A stretch of 64,000 bases of DNA from Dongia deserti (GTDB lineage Bacteria; Pseudomonadota; Alphaproteobacteria; Dongiales; Dongiaceae): the NCBI RefSeq assembly GCF_003574735.1, contig NZ_QORW01000022.1, forward strand, positions 1-64,000, read 5' to 3'. The notes under the pieces are model-generated. The model did no database searches and was not told where the DNA came from. It worked only from the letters and a program-made list of their open reading frames with translations. The position numbers were made by a program, and so were the translations under genes. Shown one piece after another: positions 27,166 to 36,792 of the stretch; positions within the stretch are counted from its first letter, which is position 1, and each line of letters starts with the position of its first letter.

Positions 27166-28224
27166 TTACTGAGCCAGCCAGGCGTTGAAGCGCTTGGTCA
27201 GCTCTTCGTTGTTATCCGCCCAGAACACGAGATCGGTCGTGATCGCTGTCTTCATGTTGTCCGGGTAGGTAGGCAGCGTCGGCGCGATGGCCGGATCGAC
27301 CAGCTTGATCGCATCGACATGAGTCGGCGCATAGGCGATGTATTTCGACTGCTGCGACATTTGCTTCGGATCGCTGGCGAACTTGATGAAGTCGTACGCC
27401 AGATCGACATTCTTGGTCCCTGCCGGGATCACCCAATAGTCCCAGTCGAACTCCTGGTAATCCCACACGATCTTGAAGTTCTTGCCTTCCTTGATCGCGT
27501 TGCCGATGCGGCCGTTCCAGGCGCTGGTCATCACGACTTCGCCGTTGGCAAGCAGTTCGGGCGGCTGGGCGCCCGCTTCCCACCACACGATGTCCTTCTT
27601 GATGGTGTCGAGCTTCTTGAAGGCCTGATCGACTCCTTCGGGGGTGCTCAGCACGTCGTAGACCTTCTCAGCCGGCACACCGTCGGCGATCAGGGCCCAT
27701 TCCAGGTTACCGAATGGCTTCTTCAGGAGGCCGCGCTTGCCGGGATACTTCGTCGTGTCGAAGAGGTCCATCAGCGTCGTGGGCGGGTTCTCCTTATAGA
27801 CGTCGGCGTTGTACGCGAAGATCGTCGAATAGGCGATCGTGCCCACGGCACAATCGAGTGCGGTACCGGGCAGGAACTTCGACTTGTCGCCGATCTTGGA
27901 ATAGTCGAGCTCTTCCAGCAGACCTTCGTCGCAACCCGCGAGCGCATGCCCCGAATCAACGTCCATCACGTCCCAAGTGACGTTGCCGGCTTCCTTCATG
28001 GCCTTCAGCTTGCCAAGCTCGCCGTCATATTCCTCTTCGACGATCTTGACGCCCGTCTCCTTCATGTACGGCTCGTAATAGGCCTTGCGCTGGCTTTCCT
28101 GGTAGGCGCCGCCCCACGAGACGATGGTGAGCTGGTCCGCGGCCACCGCTTTGGGCACGTCGACCACGCTGAATACAGCAGCGACCGCCAGGGCGCTGAC
28201 TGTAAGACTGAGTAACTGCTTCAC
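27166..28224 (-). CDS. ABC importer periplasmic substrate-binding protein, PotD/F type
   Basis: The periplasmic ligand-binding component, 352 residues. The GTG start at 28224 follows GGAGG by six bases and yields a signal peptide (MKQLLSLTVSALAVAAVFSV, cut near AVAAD). The mature protein begins QLTIVSWGGAYQESQRKAYY, typical of the PotD-like cluster D. Later DVMDVDSGHALAGCDEGLLEEL and MTSAWNGRIGNA line the predicted cleft. Family ligands include putrescine, spermidine, agmatine and opines; this sequence is not close enough to PotD to name one. The longer frame to 28278 would add residues in front of the signal peptide. Confidence 0.88.
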   Translation of the reverse strand: MKQLLSLTVSALAVAAVFSVVDVPKAVAADQLTIVSWGGAYQESQRKAYYEPYMKETGVKIVEEEYDGELGKLKAMKEAGNVTWDVMDVDSGHALAGCDEGLLEELDYSKIGDKSKFLPGTALDCAVGTIAYSTIFAYNADVYKENPPTTLMDLFDTTKYPGKRGLLKKPFGNLEWALIADGVPAEKVYDVLSTPEGVDQAFKKLDTIKKDIVWWEAGAQPPELLANGEVVMTSAWNGRIGNAIKEGKNFKIVWDYQEFDWDYWVIPAGTKNVDLAYDFIKFASDPKQMSQQSKYIAYAPTHVDAIKLVDPAIAPTLPTYPDNMKTAITTDLVFWADNNEELTKRFNAWLAQ

Positions 28225-28320
28225 GCGAACCTCCATGTTTTTCAGCAGCCCGCTTGGTGCGCCATCGCTGGCATCCATCCCCCAACGGTTCCGGGCTGGT
28301 GGAACCGCAGATGGTCGAGT

Positions 28321-29415
28321 TTAGAAGGCATCGAGCGCGCGGCAATCCTCCGCCCGCCACCCTATACGGATGGTCGAACCGGGTTCGAGGTCCGGCACGC
28401 CCTCCGAGTTCGGCACCTTGATGACGAAGTTGGCGTGGCCCAGCACCTGGACCCGTGCGCGCGTGTGGTCGCCGAGATAGATCAGCTCTTCCACCCGCGC
28501 TTCGAACTGGTTGGCGCAGGCGCCGTCGCCGGGATTGATGCGCACCCGTTCCGGCCGCAGCGAGAGCGTGGTCTTGGCCCCCACATTGCTGATGCCGACG
28601 GGCAGGGCGCGGATCTCGCCCGCGTCGCCGACCTTCACGCGGCAGTGGCTGCCGTTCAGCTCGGTCACGATGCCGCTCAGGCGATTGTTCTCGCCGATGA
28701 ACTGGGCGACGAAAGAGTTCTGCGGATGCTCATAGAGATCCGCCGGGCTCGCCAGCTGCTGGATCGCGCCGTCATTGAAGACCGCGACCCGGTCGGACAT
28801 TGTCAGCGCCTCGCCCTGGTCGTGCGTCACATAGACGACCGTGACGCCCAGGCTCTGGTGGATGTGCTTGATCTCCAGCTGCATGTGCTCGCGCAGTTGC
28901 TTGTCGAGCGCGCCCAACGGCTCATCCATCAGCACCAGCTTGGGATCGAAGACGAGCGCGCGGGCAAGGGCTACGCGCTGCTGCTGCCCGCCGGAAAGCT
29001 GTGCCGGCCGGCGCTTGCGCATCTGGGAGAGTTGCACCATGGCCAGGGCGTTCTCGATCTTTCTGTCTATATCGGCCTTCGACAGCTTCCGCACGGCAAG
29101 CGGAAACGCCAGGTTCTCCTCCACCGTCATGTGCGGGAACAGGGCATAGTTCTGGAACACCATGCCGATGTTGCGCTTGTGCGGCGCGACATTGTTGATC
29201 TCTCGCCCGTCCAGTTCGATGCGGCCGTGGGTCGGCACCTCGAACCCCGCAAGCATCATCAGCGTGGTGGTCTTGCCGGACCCGGAGGGCCCGAGCAGTG
29301 TCAGGAACTCGCCGCGCCGGATGGGAAGGTTCAGGTCCTTCACCACCAGCGTTTCGCCGTCATAGGATTTCTGAACGTCGATGAAATTGACGAACGCGCT
29401 GCCGCTCGTGCTCAT
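28321..29415 (-). CDS. ABC importer ATP-binding protein, PotA type
   Basis: The ATPase that powers the importer; 364 residues. Walker A is GPSGSGKTTT, the Q loop FQNYALFPHMTVEEN, the ABC signature LSGGQQQRVALARAL, Walker B LVLMDEPLGALD and the switch His in YVTHDQGEAL. The C-terminal TOBE domain (from about 250: FIGENNRLSGIV, LSLRPERVRI) is the CysA/PotA regulatory kind. ATG at 29415 (MSTSGSAF) is chosen because the homology starts there; the frame is open to 29811 but that part is not protein-like. It is the first gene of the importer operon, divergent from a LysR gene. Confidence 0.92.
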   Translation of the reverse strand: MSTSGSAFVNFIDVQKSYDGETLVVKDLNLPIRRGEFLTLLGPSGSGKTTTLMMLAGFEVPTHGRIELDGREINNVAPHKRNIGMVFQNYALFPHMTVEENLAFPLAVRKLSKADIDRKIENALAMVQLSQMRKRRPAQLSGGQQQRVALARALVFDPKLVLMDEPLGALDKQLREHMQLEIKHIHQSLGVTVVYVTHDQGEALTMSDRVAVFNDGAIQQLASPADLYEHPQNSFVAQFIGENNRLSGIVTELNGSHCRVKVGDAGEIRALPVGISNVGAKTTLSLRPERVRINPGDGACANQFEARVEELIYLGDHTRARVQVLGHANFVIKVPNSEGVPDLEPGSTIRIGWRAEDCRALDAF

Positions 29416-29906
29416 GCGCTTTAGACCGACCCCTTCCCTGTAGGCCGACACCTTCGACGATCGGCGGAACGTTTCATTCGCTCTCGCCTCGACATGCCGG
29501 ACTTTTTTGTAGGACCCCAATTCGGCCTTCGAGTCAATGCGGAAATTGAATGGTTTCATCATTCTGGCAAAAAGTGTGCCGCACCTGACCATCTGGTTAG
29601 GATGCCGCGCGGGAGTGAATGGCGCCGCGCAATGGGCGCACGCGGGACCGAATGGGAATTTGATGATGAGTCGGTGCCGATCTTCGCGGCATCGGCGCAC
29701 AAAACAGAGGCACACAGCGACGCGCAAACGACGAGTGCGTGACCACGGCGCGGCGGCGAAGCGCAAGTCGGTACAGCCCGGCCCATGGCCATGCGCTAGT
29801 ACGGAAGGCATAGGTCAGAGGTGTCGCGACACCGTAACGTCTTGCCGCATAATAACAAAAACAAACTATGTGAACGCCGAGACAACGAATTGGTAGGGAC
29901 GCGCTG
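29416..29906. other. 490-bp divergent control region between the ABC importer and a LysR gene
   Basis: No convincing gene lies here although frames are open on both strands. The likely contents are the importer promoter (minus) and the LysR promoter (plus). An exact 14-bp palindrome sits at 29820-29833, and an A-rich stretch at about 29850-29875 (AATAACAAAAACAAAC) follows it. No certain -10/-35 pair was found. Confidence 0.5.
29820..29833. promoter_or_regulatory. perfect 14-bp palindrome, candidate operator
   Basis: GGTGTCGCGACACC reads the same on both strands. It lies 74 bp upstream of the LysR start and 405 bp upstream of the importer ATPase gene. Position and symmetry suit a dimeric regulator, but chance cannot be excluded. 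Confidence 0.35.
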
Positions 29907-30785
29907 GTGCGCCACGTCGACCTTGATTTATTGCGTACATTCCAAGCGGTGGTGGAGACCGGAAGCTTCGCCAGCGCCGCGGAACAATTGGGATGCACGC
30001 AACCCGCGGTGAGCCTACAGGTGAAGCGGCTGGAGACCTTGTTCGGCCAGACGCTGGTCGAGCGGGCGCGTCCGGCGCGCGCAACGGAATCCGGGCAGAC
30101 CGTTCTCGGCTATGCCCGGCGCATGCTGCGCCTCAATGACGAATTGCTCAGCCGCTTCGACCACGGGCGCGAAGGCATCACGCTGCGCGTCGGCATTCCC
30201 AACGATTTCTCCGTCGCGATGCTGCCGATGGCGCTAAGCCGTTTTGCGGCGACCGAGCCGGGCGTCATCCTCGACCTGCAATCCGACCTCAGCAGCGCGC
30301 TGCTCGAGGGATTGCGCGCTGGTCAGTACGATCTGGTCGTCGCCATGACCACCGAGCGCGTCAGCGACCTTGCCGTGAAGAACTGGAGCGAGCGGTTGGT
30401 CTGGATCGCATCGCCCGATGTGAAACCGAGCGCCGACAAGCCGCTGCCGTTGATCTGCTATCCGGAAGGCTGCGTCTATCGCGCACGCATGTTGCAGCGC
30501 CTGGCGGAAGACGGGATCAACTGGCGCATCGCCATGACCAGCTCTTCCTTCACCAGCATCGTGGCGGCCGTCGAATCCGGGCTCGGGGTTTCCGCCTTCG
30601 CGGAGAGCACCGCGCCGGCGCAGCTGGTGGTGGAGCGGCGCAAGCCCTGGCCCGATCTCGGCACCGTCAGCGTCGGGCTCTATCGCCATCCCGACAGCGC
30701 CAACGGTGCCGGCCAACGCCTTGCCGACTGCCTCCTGGAAAGCCTCGATACCACCGAGCGCAGGCCCCGCCGCCGCGGGGAATAG
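29907..30785 (+). CDS. LysR family transcriptional regulator
   Basis: A 292-residue LTTR. The winged-helix DNA-binding part occupies about 1-62 (LDLLRTFQAVVETGSFASAA, then CTQPAVSLQVKRLETLFG). The C-terminal effector domain starts near 90 (LRVGIPNDFSVAMLP) and is a periplasmic-binding-protein fold. The start is GTG at 29907. Being divergent from the importer operon, it is the most likely regulator of it; the effector might then be the imported amine. This link is inference from position only. Confidence 0.88.
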   Translation: MRHVDLDLLRTFQAVVETGSFASAAEQLGCTQPAVSLQVKRLETLFGQTLVERARPARATESGQTVLGYARRMLRLNDELLSRFDHGREGITLRVGIPNDFSVAMLPMALSRFAATEPGVILDLQSDLSSALLEGLRAGQYDLVVAMTTERVSDLAVKNWSERLVWIASPDVKPSADKPLPLICYPEGCVYRARMLQRLAEDGINWRIAMTSSSFTSIVAAVESGLGVSAFAESTAPAQLVVERRKPWPDLGTVSVGLYRHPDSANGAGQRLADCLLESLDTTERRPRRRGE

Positions 30786-30927
30786 AAGCCATTGGTGCCT
30801 TCCGCCGCGCCCCCAGCATCGACTCATTGACTAATTCCCCAGCAGTCCCTGTCGCCTCGCGTCAGCTTGGCATGAGCCAAGAGCATGAACTATACAGTGC
30901 GCGGGGATAGATCGCGGGGTAGGTCAG

Positions 30928-32253
30928 TTGGCTGGGTCTGGTAGACAGAAGCGGGCGGCAGCCAGATCGATGCTTGGCGCTGAGGCGGAATTGCGTGCGG
31001 TGCGTATCGAGGCGGCTATCCTGCTGGACCGGGCGCTCCGGCTGGAAAGCCTGGCCGTCGCGGCCGAGGATTCAATCGGATCACGCATCCTTCGCAGCAT
31101 CGAGACCTGCGCATCGGCGCTTCGTTCCACGGTCAAGCAGTCCGATTCCAAGCCGCGCAAACGGAATCCGGATGCCGGGCGTCATGCCGCTGTGCTGCTG
31201 AAATCCGGGCTATTCGATCCGGAATACTATCTTCGCCGTAATCCTGACGTCGCGATCGCAGGTGCGAATCCCGTCATGCACTATCTGGCGCATGGTGCCT
31301 CGGAGCTGCGCGACCCCGGGCCCTGCTTCTCGACTTCGTGGTATCTTGCGCGATATCCCGACGTCGCGGAAAGCGGCGATAACCCACTTTACCATTTCAT
31401 CCTTCGCGGCTATTCCGAGGGTCGCCTTCCCGTTCCATCAAGCGATGCCGATCGCCGCCTCATCAGTGCACAGAGCTGCCCTGGCAGTGCTGCGTCGGCC
31501 CCGGTCGGTGTCGCGGGATCGAAGGAGACGGGCACACGCGAGAAAGGCGGGCGGCTCGTCGTCTACACGGCGTTGTTCGGCGACTACGACGACCTTTTCG
31601 TGCCATCTCCCGAGCAGGCGGAACGCTGCGACTTCGTCGTGTTTACCGATCGGCAGGATGTTCCCGCGCCATGGCGCCGCGGACCCGTCTGCTATGCGGC
31701 GCCCAACCGGTTCAAGCAGAATCGATTCTACAAGCTGCTGCCGCATAGGCTGTTCCCGGACTATGAATGGAGCCTCTATCTCGATGGCAATATCGATCTT
31801 CGGATAGATCCGGTGGAGTTCCTGGAGCGCTATTGCAGCGCCGGTCCGGATTTCTTCGTCTTTCGGCATCCCAGGCGCCAGAGCATACTGGAAGAGCTCG
31901 CGGCCTGCATCGAGTTGAGGAAAGACGACGCCGAACTGATGGTTCGACAGGTCGCTCGATACTTCGAGCACGGATTCCGCCACGCGTTCACGCTGACCGA
32001 GAACAACGTTCTGTTGCGCCGGCACAATGATCCGGAGCTGGCCGCGCTGGGCGAGGCTTGGTGGGAGGAGGTCAGGTCCAAGTCGCAACGCGATCAACTC
32101 TCGCTGTCCCATGTCGTCGAGAAGCAGGGTTACAAGGGGATTGCCCTGTTCGAGGACGGGCGGGCGACAGCGCGCTACTATCCCGGTCTGACGCTACGGC
32201 CGCACCGCGCCCAGTCCTGCTCGCTCGACCAGGCCGATGACAGCGTCGTCTAG
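30928..32253 (+). CDS. DUF616 glycosyltransferase with N-terminal tandem repeats
   Basis: A 441-residue protein with three parts. Residues about 15-80 are helical. Residues about 90-168 hold two copies of the FDPEYYLRRNPDVA / FSTSWYLARYPDVA repeat, each followed by a NP-x-HY/F-x10 segment; this repeat is common in rhamnan- and capsule-type glycosyltransferases. From about 209 comes a DUF616 (TOD1/MUCI70-like) catalytic domain: LVVYTALFGDYDDL, DFVVFTDRQD, FKQNRFYKLLPHRLFP and the acidic LYLDGNIDLR. It probably builds surface polysaccharide. Start TTG 30928 follows GGTAGGT; ATG 30970 is an alternative. The next gene overlaps it by 17 bp. Confidence 0.75.
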   Translation: MAGSGRQKRAAARSMLGAEAELRAVRIEAAILLDRALRLESLAVAAEDSIGSRILRSIETCASALRSTVKQSDSKPRKRNPDAGRHAAVLLKSGLFDPEYYLRRNPDVAIAGANPVMHYLAHGASELRDPGPCFSTSWYLARYPDVAESGDNPLYHFILRGYSEGRLPVPSSDADRRLISAQSCPGSAASAPVGVAGSKETGTREKGGRLVVYTALFGDYDDLFVPSPEQAERCDFVVFTDRQDVPAPWRRGPVCYAAPNRFKQNRFYKLLPHRLFPDYEWSLYLDGNIDLRIDPVEFLERYCSAGPDFFVFRHPRRQSILEELAACIELRKDDAELMVRQVARYFEHGFRHAFTLTENNVLLRRHNDPELAALGEAWWEEVRSKSQRDQLSLSHVVEKQGYKGIALFEDGRATARYYPGLTLRPHRAQSCSLDQADDSVV

Positions 32254-33121
32254 GGCACTGAGCTTCGTCTGCGCAGAATTGTACCGCAGGTCCGGCAGCA
32301 CCTATCTCCGTGCCGTCCAGCTTGCCGAGTTGGCCACTCGGCGGCTCTCTTCCGTGCGGGTGCGCAATCTCGCGGAGTTGAATGGGGATGTCCGAGACGA
32401 GGTCTTGGTATTCAACAAGTCATGCCTGCAGCCCCAGTTTCTGGCCGGTGTTCTGGAACGGCTGCCGGCTCTGCGCCGGCATGCCCTCTGCGTTGCCGAT
32501 CCTATCGATCTGCTGATTGCTGATGAGGTCCTGGCGAACTTCGACGGCGTGATCGCCGCATCGATCGGGCAGGCGGAGCATCTATCATCCCGCCTCTCCA
32601 GTCCGGTGTTTCTCGTTCACCACCACGTCGACCTCCGTCTTCGCACATCGGCGAGGGAGTGGGATGGCGCCCGCGCGGCCTATTTCGGCGAGTTGGTCAA
32701 TACCTGGCACGTCGGTACTCTGAATGACCTCGTCGATTTCTTCTCTGTCGACACCACAAACGCCGTCGATATTCCCTGGGCACGGCACGTGCCGTTCTAC
32801 AACGTGCACTATTGCCTGCGCCGGACTCGTTCCATCGACGGATTCAAGCCGGCGACGAAGCTCTTTCTGGCGGCGTCGTTCGAGGCACCCGTCGTGATCG
32901 AGCGCTCCAACGACGAAGCGCGTCGTCTGTTGCCGCGCGACTATCCGTTCTTTGCCGAATCGACCGAGCTGGCCGAGATTCGCGCGCTGCTCCATCGGAT
33001 GGCCGATGCGTTCGGGAAGGACGAATGGCTGTACGCCAAGAAAGTCATGGCGGCAATCGACTGCTACCGTCCGGATCGCGTCCTCGATGCGATCGAGGAA
33101 ATGATGCGGAAGTTGGGCTAG
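32237..33121 (+). CDS. uncharacterised protein coupled to the DUF616 glycosyltransferase
   Basis: A 294-residue soluble protein that I do not recognise with certainty. Its start overlaps the end of the glycosyltransferase gene, so the two are coupled. The layout is alpha/beta: a first half with RNLAELNGDVRDEVLVFNKS and LCVADPIDLLIADEV, and a second half with VDIPWARHVPFYNVHYCLR, then GFKPATKLFLAASFEAPVV and ERSNDEARRLLP. The last block resembles the C-terminal donor-sugar half of GT-B proteins (a glycan-modifying role would fit), but no signature is strong. No signal peptide or membrane helix is visible. Confidence 0.55.
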   Translation: MTASSRALSFVCAELYRRSGSTYLRAVQLAELATRRLSSVRVRNLAELNGDVRDEVLVFNKSCLQPQFLAGVLERLPALRRHALCVADPIDLLIADEVLANFDGVIAASIGQAEHLSSRLSSPVFLVHHHVDLRLRTSAREWDGARAAYFGELVNTWHVGTLNDLVDFFSVDTTNAVDIPWARHVPFYNVHYCLRRTRSIDGFKPATKLFLAASFEAPVVIERSNDEARRLLPRDYPFFAESTELAEIRALLHRMADAFGKDEWLYAKKVMAAIDCYRPDRVLDAIEEMMRKLG

Positions 33122-33129
33122 AAGGCGCG

Positions 33130-34551
33130 CTAGGCGCTCTGCAGGTCGTCGTTTTCCGTGAGCCGGCCGACGATGCGGCGCAGCCGCGCCATTTCCTCCT
33201 TTACCGCCGGCGCGAGCGGCAAGGCGTCGCGCAGCTCCACCTCGCCCGCACCATAGCGGTCGAACGCATTGAAGGAGTAGGTCTCGTTGAGTGAAGCAAC
33301 GTCCCTGCGCAAGCGCTTGTAGACGAATTCCTCCCACGAGCGATTGAAGTAGTGATTGATGCGCGCGGCGGAGGGCGCGGTGCGGGGATTGTGGAGATCG
33401 AGCGGCAGCCCCTGGAGGTCGGTGACGCGGCCGTCGATCTGCTTCGGAACATGGATGCCGATCCTTCGCGCGTCGCGCAGGCGCACCAGCGATTTCACCA
33501 GCCGGTGGAACGTCGGTGCCGCCTTGGTGAAGCGCTCGATAACCAGCTCGGTGCCGCGGTTCCGCTGGCCGGCGGATCCGAATATGCGCCATGGAATTCC
33601 GATTGCGCTGATCCCGGGATCGGATGGCAGGAGATCGTCAAGGGTGAGGCCGGGATCGAGCACCAGGAACTCGTCTAGATCGGCGAACAGGCACCATTCG
33701 ACACGGGAACGCAGACGGCGCAGCGCATTGTTATAGGCGCGGCGCTGCCTATCCTCGCAATCCTTCCAGAAGACGGCATTGATGATCCCTGCGCGGGCGA
33801 GAGGCGCCAGAATACGGGGCGTACCGTCATTGCTCTCGTTGTCGTAGATCGTGATCTGCTCAAAGCCCAGGACCCGATAGTGAGCGATCCACTGCAGCAG
33901 ATAGGGCGCCTCGTTGCGCACGATCGCCATGATGCCAAACTTCGCGGGGCGCGGCGCGAACCGGTACCAGGGACGCTTCGTCGTCCGCGTCTCCATTGTG
34001 GGCAAGAGCACGGGGACGCCCTTTGCCTTCCGCCCGATGATCCAGCCGGCCATCGGCCCGCCGCCGGTCTCCAGCGCGCAGGCCTGCGGAAACAGCGGCG
34101 CCAAGGCCCTTGGTGTCAGCCTGCGTCCGTCGGCCGGCACGTCCAGGGCGAAATCCAGGCAGGACGTGGTATGAACGAAGCATCCGCCCAGCCGCAGGAC
34201 GCGCATGGTTTCGTGGGCGGCATCGCGCAGGTCGTCGCAGCGATGGAGGGCTCGGTCGGCGATGACGAAATCGTACTCATCGCTGAGCAGTGCCAGGTTC
34301 TCGAGCGTGAAATCCGGATAATCGAGGATGAGTAGCTTCGTCCTGGCTAGGCCCAGCCATCGCGCCAGCCAGACGGAACCCGTCATCACGACGGCCTTCT
34401 TGTCTTCGGAATCCTCGACCGCGAGGCGGCCCCTCAGGTCGTGCCGGATTGCGGAGCGGATGAACTGGAAATCAGGCCGGACCTCGAACGCGAGGCGCTG
34501 CGTCAGATGCGCCCGCAGTCTCTTCAGCCGATTCAACGCACTTTCCCCCAA
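33130..34551 (-). CDS. methyltransferase-like / family 2 glycosyltransferase fusion
   Basis: A 473-residue two-domain protein. Residues about 45-175 look like a class I methyltransferase core (LLILDYPDFTLENLALLS, YDFVIADRALHRCDDL, HETMRVLRLGGCFVHTT), but the Gly-rich SAM motif I is missing. Residues about 204-430 are a GT-A domain of the glyco_tranf_2_4 kind: FGIMAIVRNEAPYLLQWIAHY, TIYDNESNDGT and the metal-binding DLDEF at 291-295, with NHYFNRSWEEFVYKRLRRD later. It converges on the gene pair at 30928-33121. Role: probably transfer of a sugar to a surface glycan; the acceptor is unknown. Confidence 0.75.
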   Translation of the reverse strand: MGESALNRLKRLRAHLTQRLAFEVRPDFQFIRSAIRHDLRGRLAVEDSEDKKAVVMTGSVWLARWLGLARTKLLILDYPDFTLENLALLSDEYDFVIADRALHRCDDLRDAAHETMRVLRLGGCFVHTTSCLDFALDVPADGRRLTPRALAPLFPQACALETGGGPMAGWIIGRKAKGVPVLLPTMETRTTKRPWYRFAPRPAKFGIMAIVRNEAPYLLQWIAHYRVLGFEQITIYDNESNDGTPRILAPLARAGIINAVFWKDCEDRQRRAYNNALRRLRSRVEWCLFADLDEFLVLDPGLTLDDLLPSDPGISAIGIPWRIFGSAGQRNRGTELVIERFTKAAPTFHRLVKSLVRLRDARRIGIHVPKQIDGRVTDLQGLPLDLHNPRTAPSAARINHYFNRSWEEFVYKRLRRDVASLNETYSFNAFDRYGAGEVELRDALPLAPAVKEEMARLRRIVGRLTENDDLQSA

Positions 34552-34631
34552 CCAGCATGCGGAACGCGGCTCTTATAGCATGTTCGGCTGGCTTGCCAGC
34601 GGGGGGCCGATATGTCGCCGGCCGGGAGCGC

Positions 34632-35849
34632 CTAGACGGCGACCGGCAGCGACAGCTCGCGCCAGCACGCGTCGAGCGCGTACGCCAGGCTGTCGATCAT
34701 CGCATCGTCATGCAGCGGCGAGGGCGTGAAGCGCAGGCGCTCGGTACCCTTGGGGACGGTCGGATAGTTGATCGGCTGGGCATAGTGGCCGTGGCCGCGC
34801 AGCAGCCGGTCGCTGATGGTCTTGCAGGCGCCGGGATCGCCCACCTTCACCGGCACTATGTGACTGTCATTCGGCATCACCGGCAGGCCGATGGCGGTCA
34901 GCCGCGACTTCAACGTGCGGGCGCGCTCCTGGTGCCGCGCCCGCAGATCCTGCGCGCCGCGGATGACGGCGAGGCTCGCGCGCACGCCGGCAACGATGGC
35001 AGGCGGCAGCGACGTGGTGAAGATGAAGCCGGGCGCATAGGAACGCACGAAATCCACCAGGGCCGATGAACCTGCGATGTAGCCGCCGATCAGGCCGAAG
35101 GCCTTGGCGAACGTGCCTTCGATCACGTCGATGCGCTGGGCGACGCGGTCGCGTTCCGCGATGCCGGCGCCGGCCGGGCCGTACATGCCGACCGCATGCA
35201 CTTCATCGAGATAGGTGAGGGCGCCGAACTCCTGGGCGACGTCGCAGATCGCGGCAATCGGCGCGATGTCGCCATCCATCGAATAGACCGACTCGAACGC
35301 GATGATCTTCGGACGCTTGCGGTCCGCCGCCGTCATCAGTTCCCGCAGATGCTGCGCATCGTTGTGGCGGAAGATGTGATATTCGGTCCGGCTGTTGCGG
35401 ATGCCGGCGATCATCGAGGCATGGTTCTGCGCATCCGAATACACAATGGCGTTGGGCAGGTGCCGCGCCAGCACGCCAAGCGTCGCCTCGTTCGACACAT
35501 AGCCGGAGGTGAAGAGCAGAGCCGCGTCCTTGCCGTGCCAGGCGGCGAGTTCGCGCTCCAGCATGACATGACCGTGGGTCGTGCCGGCGATGTTGCGCGT
35601 GCCGCCTGCACCCGCACCCTGGTTGGCGATGGCCTCCTGCATGGCCGCGATGACGTCCGGATGCTGGCCCATGGCGAGGTAGTCGTTGGAGCACCAGATG
35701 GTGACTTCGCGCGCCGGGCCGTCCGGCCGTTCGCGCCACAGGGCGCGCGGATAGCGGCCAGCCTGGCGCTCCAGATCCGCGAAAATCCGATATCGGCCCT
35801 CTGCTTTCAGCTCGCCCAGTCGTTCGCGAAAAAACCGCTCGAAATCCAT
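34632..35849 (-). CDS. hemA: 5-aminolevulinate synthase
   Basis: PLP enzyme that condenses glycine with succinyl-CoA to 5-aminolevulinate, the first step of haem synthesis in alphaproteobacteria. The 405-residue length is standard. Seen: [11 protein letters not shown] start, [22 protein letters not shown] (substrate loop), [22 protein letters not shown] and the PLP Lys K249 in [11 protein letters not shown] 35849 is chosen because homology begins there; an in-frame ATG 35906 would add 19 unlikely residues. Its presence implies the C4 route to tetrapyrroles. Confidence 0.96.
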   Translation of the reverse strand: MDFERFFRERLGELKAEGRYRIFADLERQAGRYPRALWRERPDGPAREVTIWCSNDYLAMGQHPDVIAAMQEAIANQGAGAGGTRNIAGTTHGHVMLERELAAWHGKDAALLFTSGYVSNEATLGVLARHLPNAIVYSDAQNHASMIAGIRNSRTEYHIFRHNDAQHLRELMTAADRKRPKIIAFESVYSMDGDIAPIAAICDVAQEFGALTYLDEVHAVGMYGPAGAGIAERDRVAQRIDVIEGTFAKAFGLIGGYIAGSSALVDFVRSYAPGFIFTTSLPPAIVAGVRASLAVIRGAQDLRARHQERARTLKSRLTAIGLPVMPNDSHIVPVKVGDPGACKTISDRLLRGHGHYAQPINYPTVPKGTERLRFTPSPLHDDAMIDSLAYALDACWRELSLPVAV

Positions 35850-35934
35850 CGCTACCGAAATCCCACCCGGACCCTGTCCGGGCCATTGTCGAACCAATCG
35901 ATTCACAAACTATGAAGAGCTTTTGCTCCCATGG

Positions 35935-36771
35935 CTATGCGTTCTTTGGGCGCATATGACGGTGCACTTCGGCGAACGGCATGGCCTCCGACGCAAAGGA
36001 AAAGGTGCCATTTCCCTTGATTTCCCGCGCCGCCCGCATCAGAGCACCAAGCGCCGCCCGTGCCAGGGACGAGCCAAGGCTGATTCGCTTCACCCCTGCT
36101 TCTGCCAATTGTTGCACCGTGAAGGTGCCGCCAACCAGCCCCATGACGACATTCACTGGTCTCGAAACGCTGGCGCAGACCGTACGGATCTGTTCCAGGC
36201 TGGTGAGGCCGGGCGCATACAGCACCTCCGCGCCCGCTTGTTCGAAGGCCTGGAGCCGCCGGATCGTGTCGTCGAGGTCCGGCCGCCCGTGCAGGAAATT
36301 CTCCGCCCGCGCGGTTAGGACAAACGGGATAGGCAGCGATCGCGCCGCCTCGACCGCGGCGGCCACGCGCTCCACCGCCAGGGTGAGGTCATAGATAGGT
36401 TTGGCCTCGTCCCCGCTCGCATCTTCGATCGAGCCGCCCGCCAGCCCGATGGCAGAGGCCGCGCGGATGGTCTCGGTGCAATGCTCCGGATCATGGCCGA
36501 ACCCGTTTTCCAGATCGGCCGAGACCGGCAGATCCGTCGCCTCGACGATGGCGCGCGCGTTGGCCAGCGTCTCGGCGCGGCTGAGGCTGCCCTCGGAATC
36601 CCGGCGCCCGATCGAGAAGGCGAAGCCCGCACTGGTGGTCGCCAGCGCCTCGAAGCCGAGCGAACTCAGCAGTAGCGCCGAGCCCGCATCCCACGGATTG
36701 GGAATCACGAACGCACCCGGGCGCTCATGTAGGGCGCGGAAGGCGAGGGCCTTTTCGAGCTGGGTGGACAT
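35935..36771 (-). CDS. isocitrate lyase / PEP mutase family protein
   Basis: A 278-residue TIM-barrel protein of the PEP mutase/isocitrate lyase superfamily. Features: FVIPNPWDAGSALLL, ALATTSAGFAFSIGRRD, PVSADLENGFGHDPEH with metal-binding acidic residues, GGSIEDASGDE and FVLTARAENFL. The KKCGH-type loop of true isocitrate lyase is absent, so lyase activity on isocitrate is unlikely; oxaloacetate decarboxylase or carboxyphosphonoenolpyruvate-type C-C bond chemistry is possible. ATG 36771 follows GAGAGGAG; the frame reaches 36792. It lies 227 bp downstream of the aminotransferase stop, and probably is its own unit. Confidence 0.8.
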   Translation of the reverse strand: MSTQLEKALAFRALHERPGAFVIPNPWDAGSALLLSSLGFEALATTSAGFAFSIGRRDSEGSLSRAETLANARAIVEATDLPVSADLENGFGHDPEHCTETIRAASAIGLAGGSIEDASGDEAKPIYDLTLAVERVAAAVEAARSLPIPFVLTARAENFLHGRPDLDDTIRRLQAFEQAGAEVLYAPGLTSLEQIRTVCASVSRPVNVVMGLVGGTFTVQQLAEAGVKRISLGSSLARAALGALMRAAREIKGNGTFSFASEAMPFAEVHRHMRPKNA

Positions 36772-36792
36772 GCTGATCTCCTCTCCCTTCAA

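Noticed and set aside
29416-29811. N-terminal extension of the importer ATPase
   Set aside because: The frame is open but the translated part is Arg/Cys-rich and non-homologous; the ABC fold begins at the ATG at 29415.
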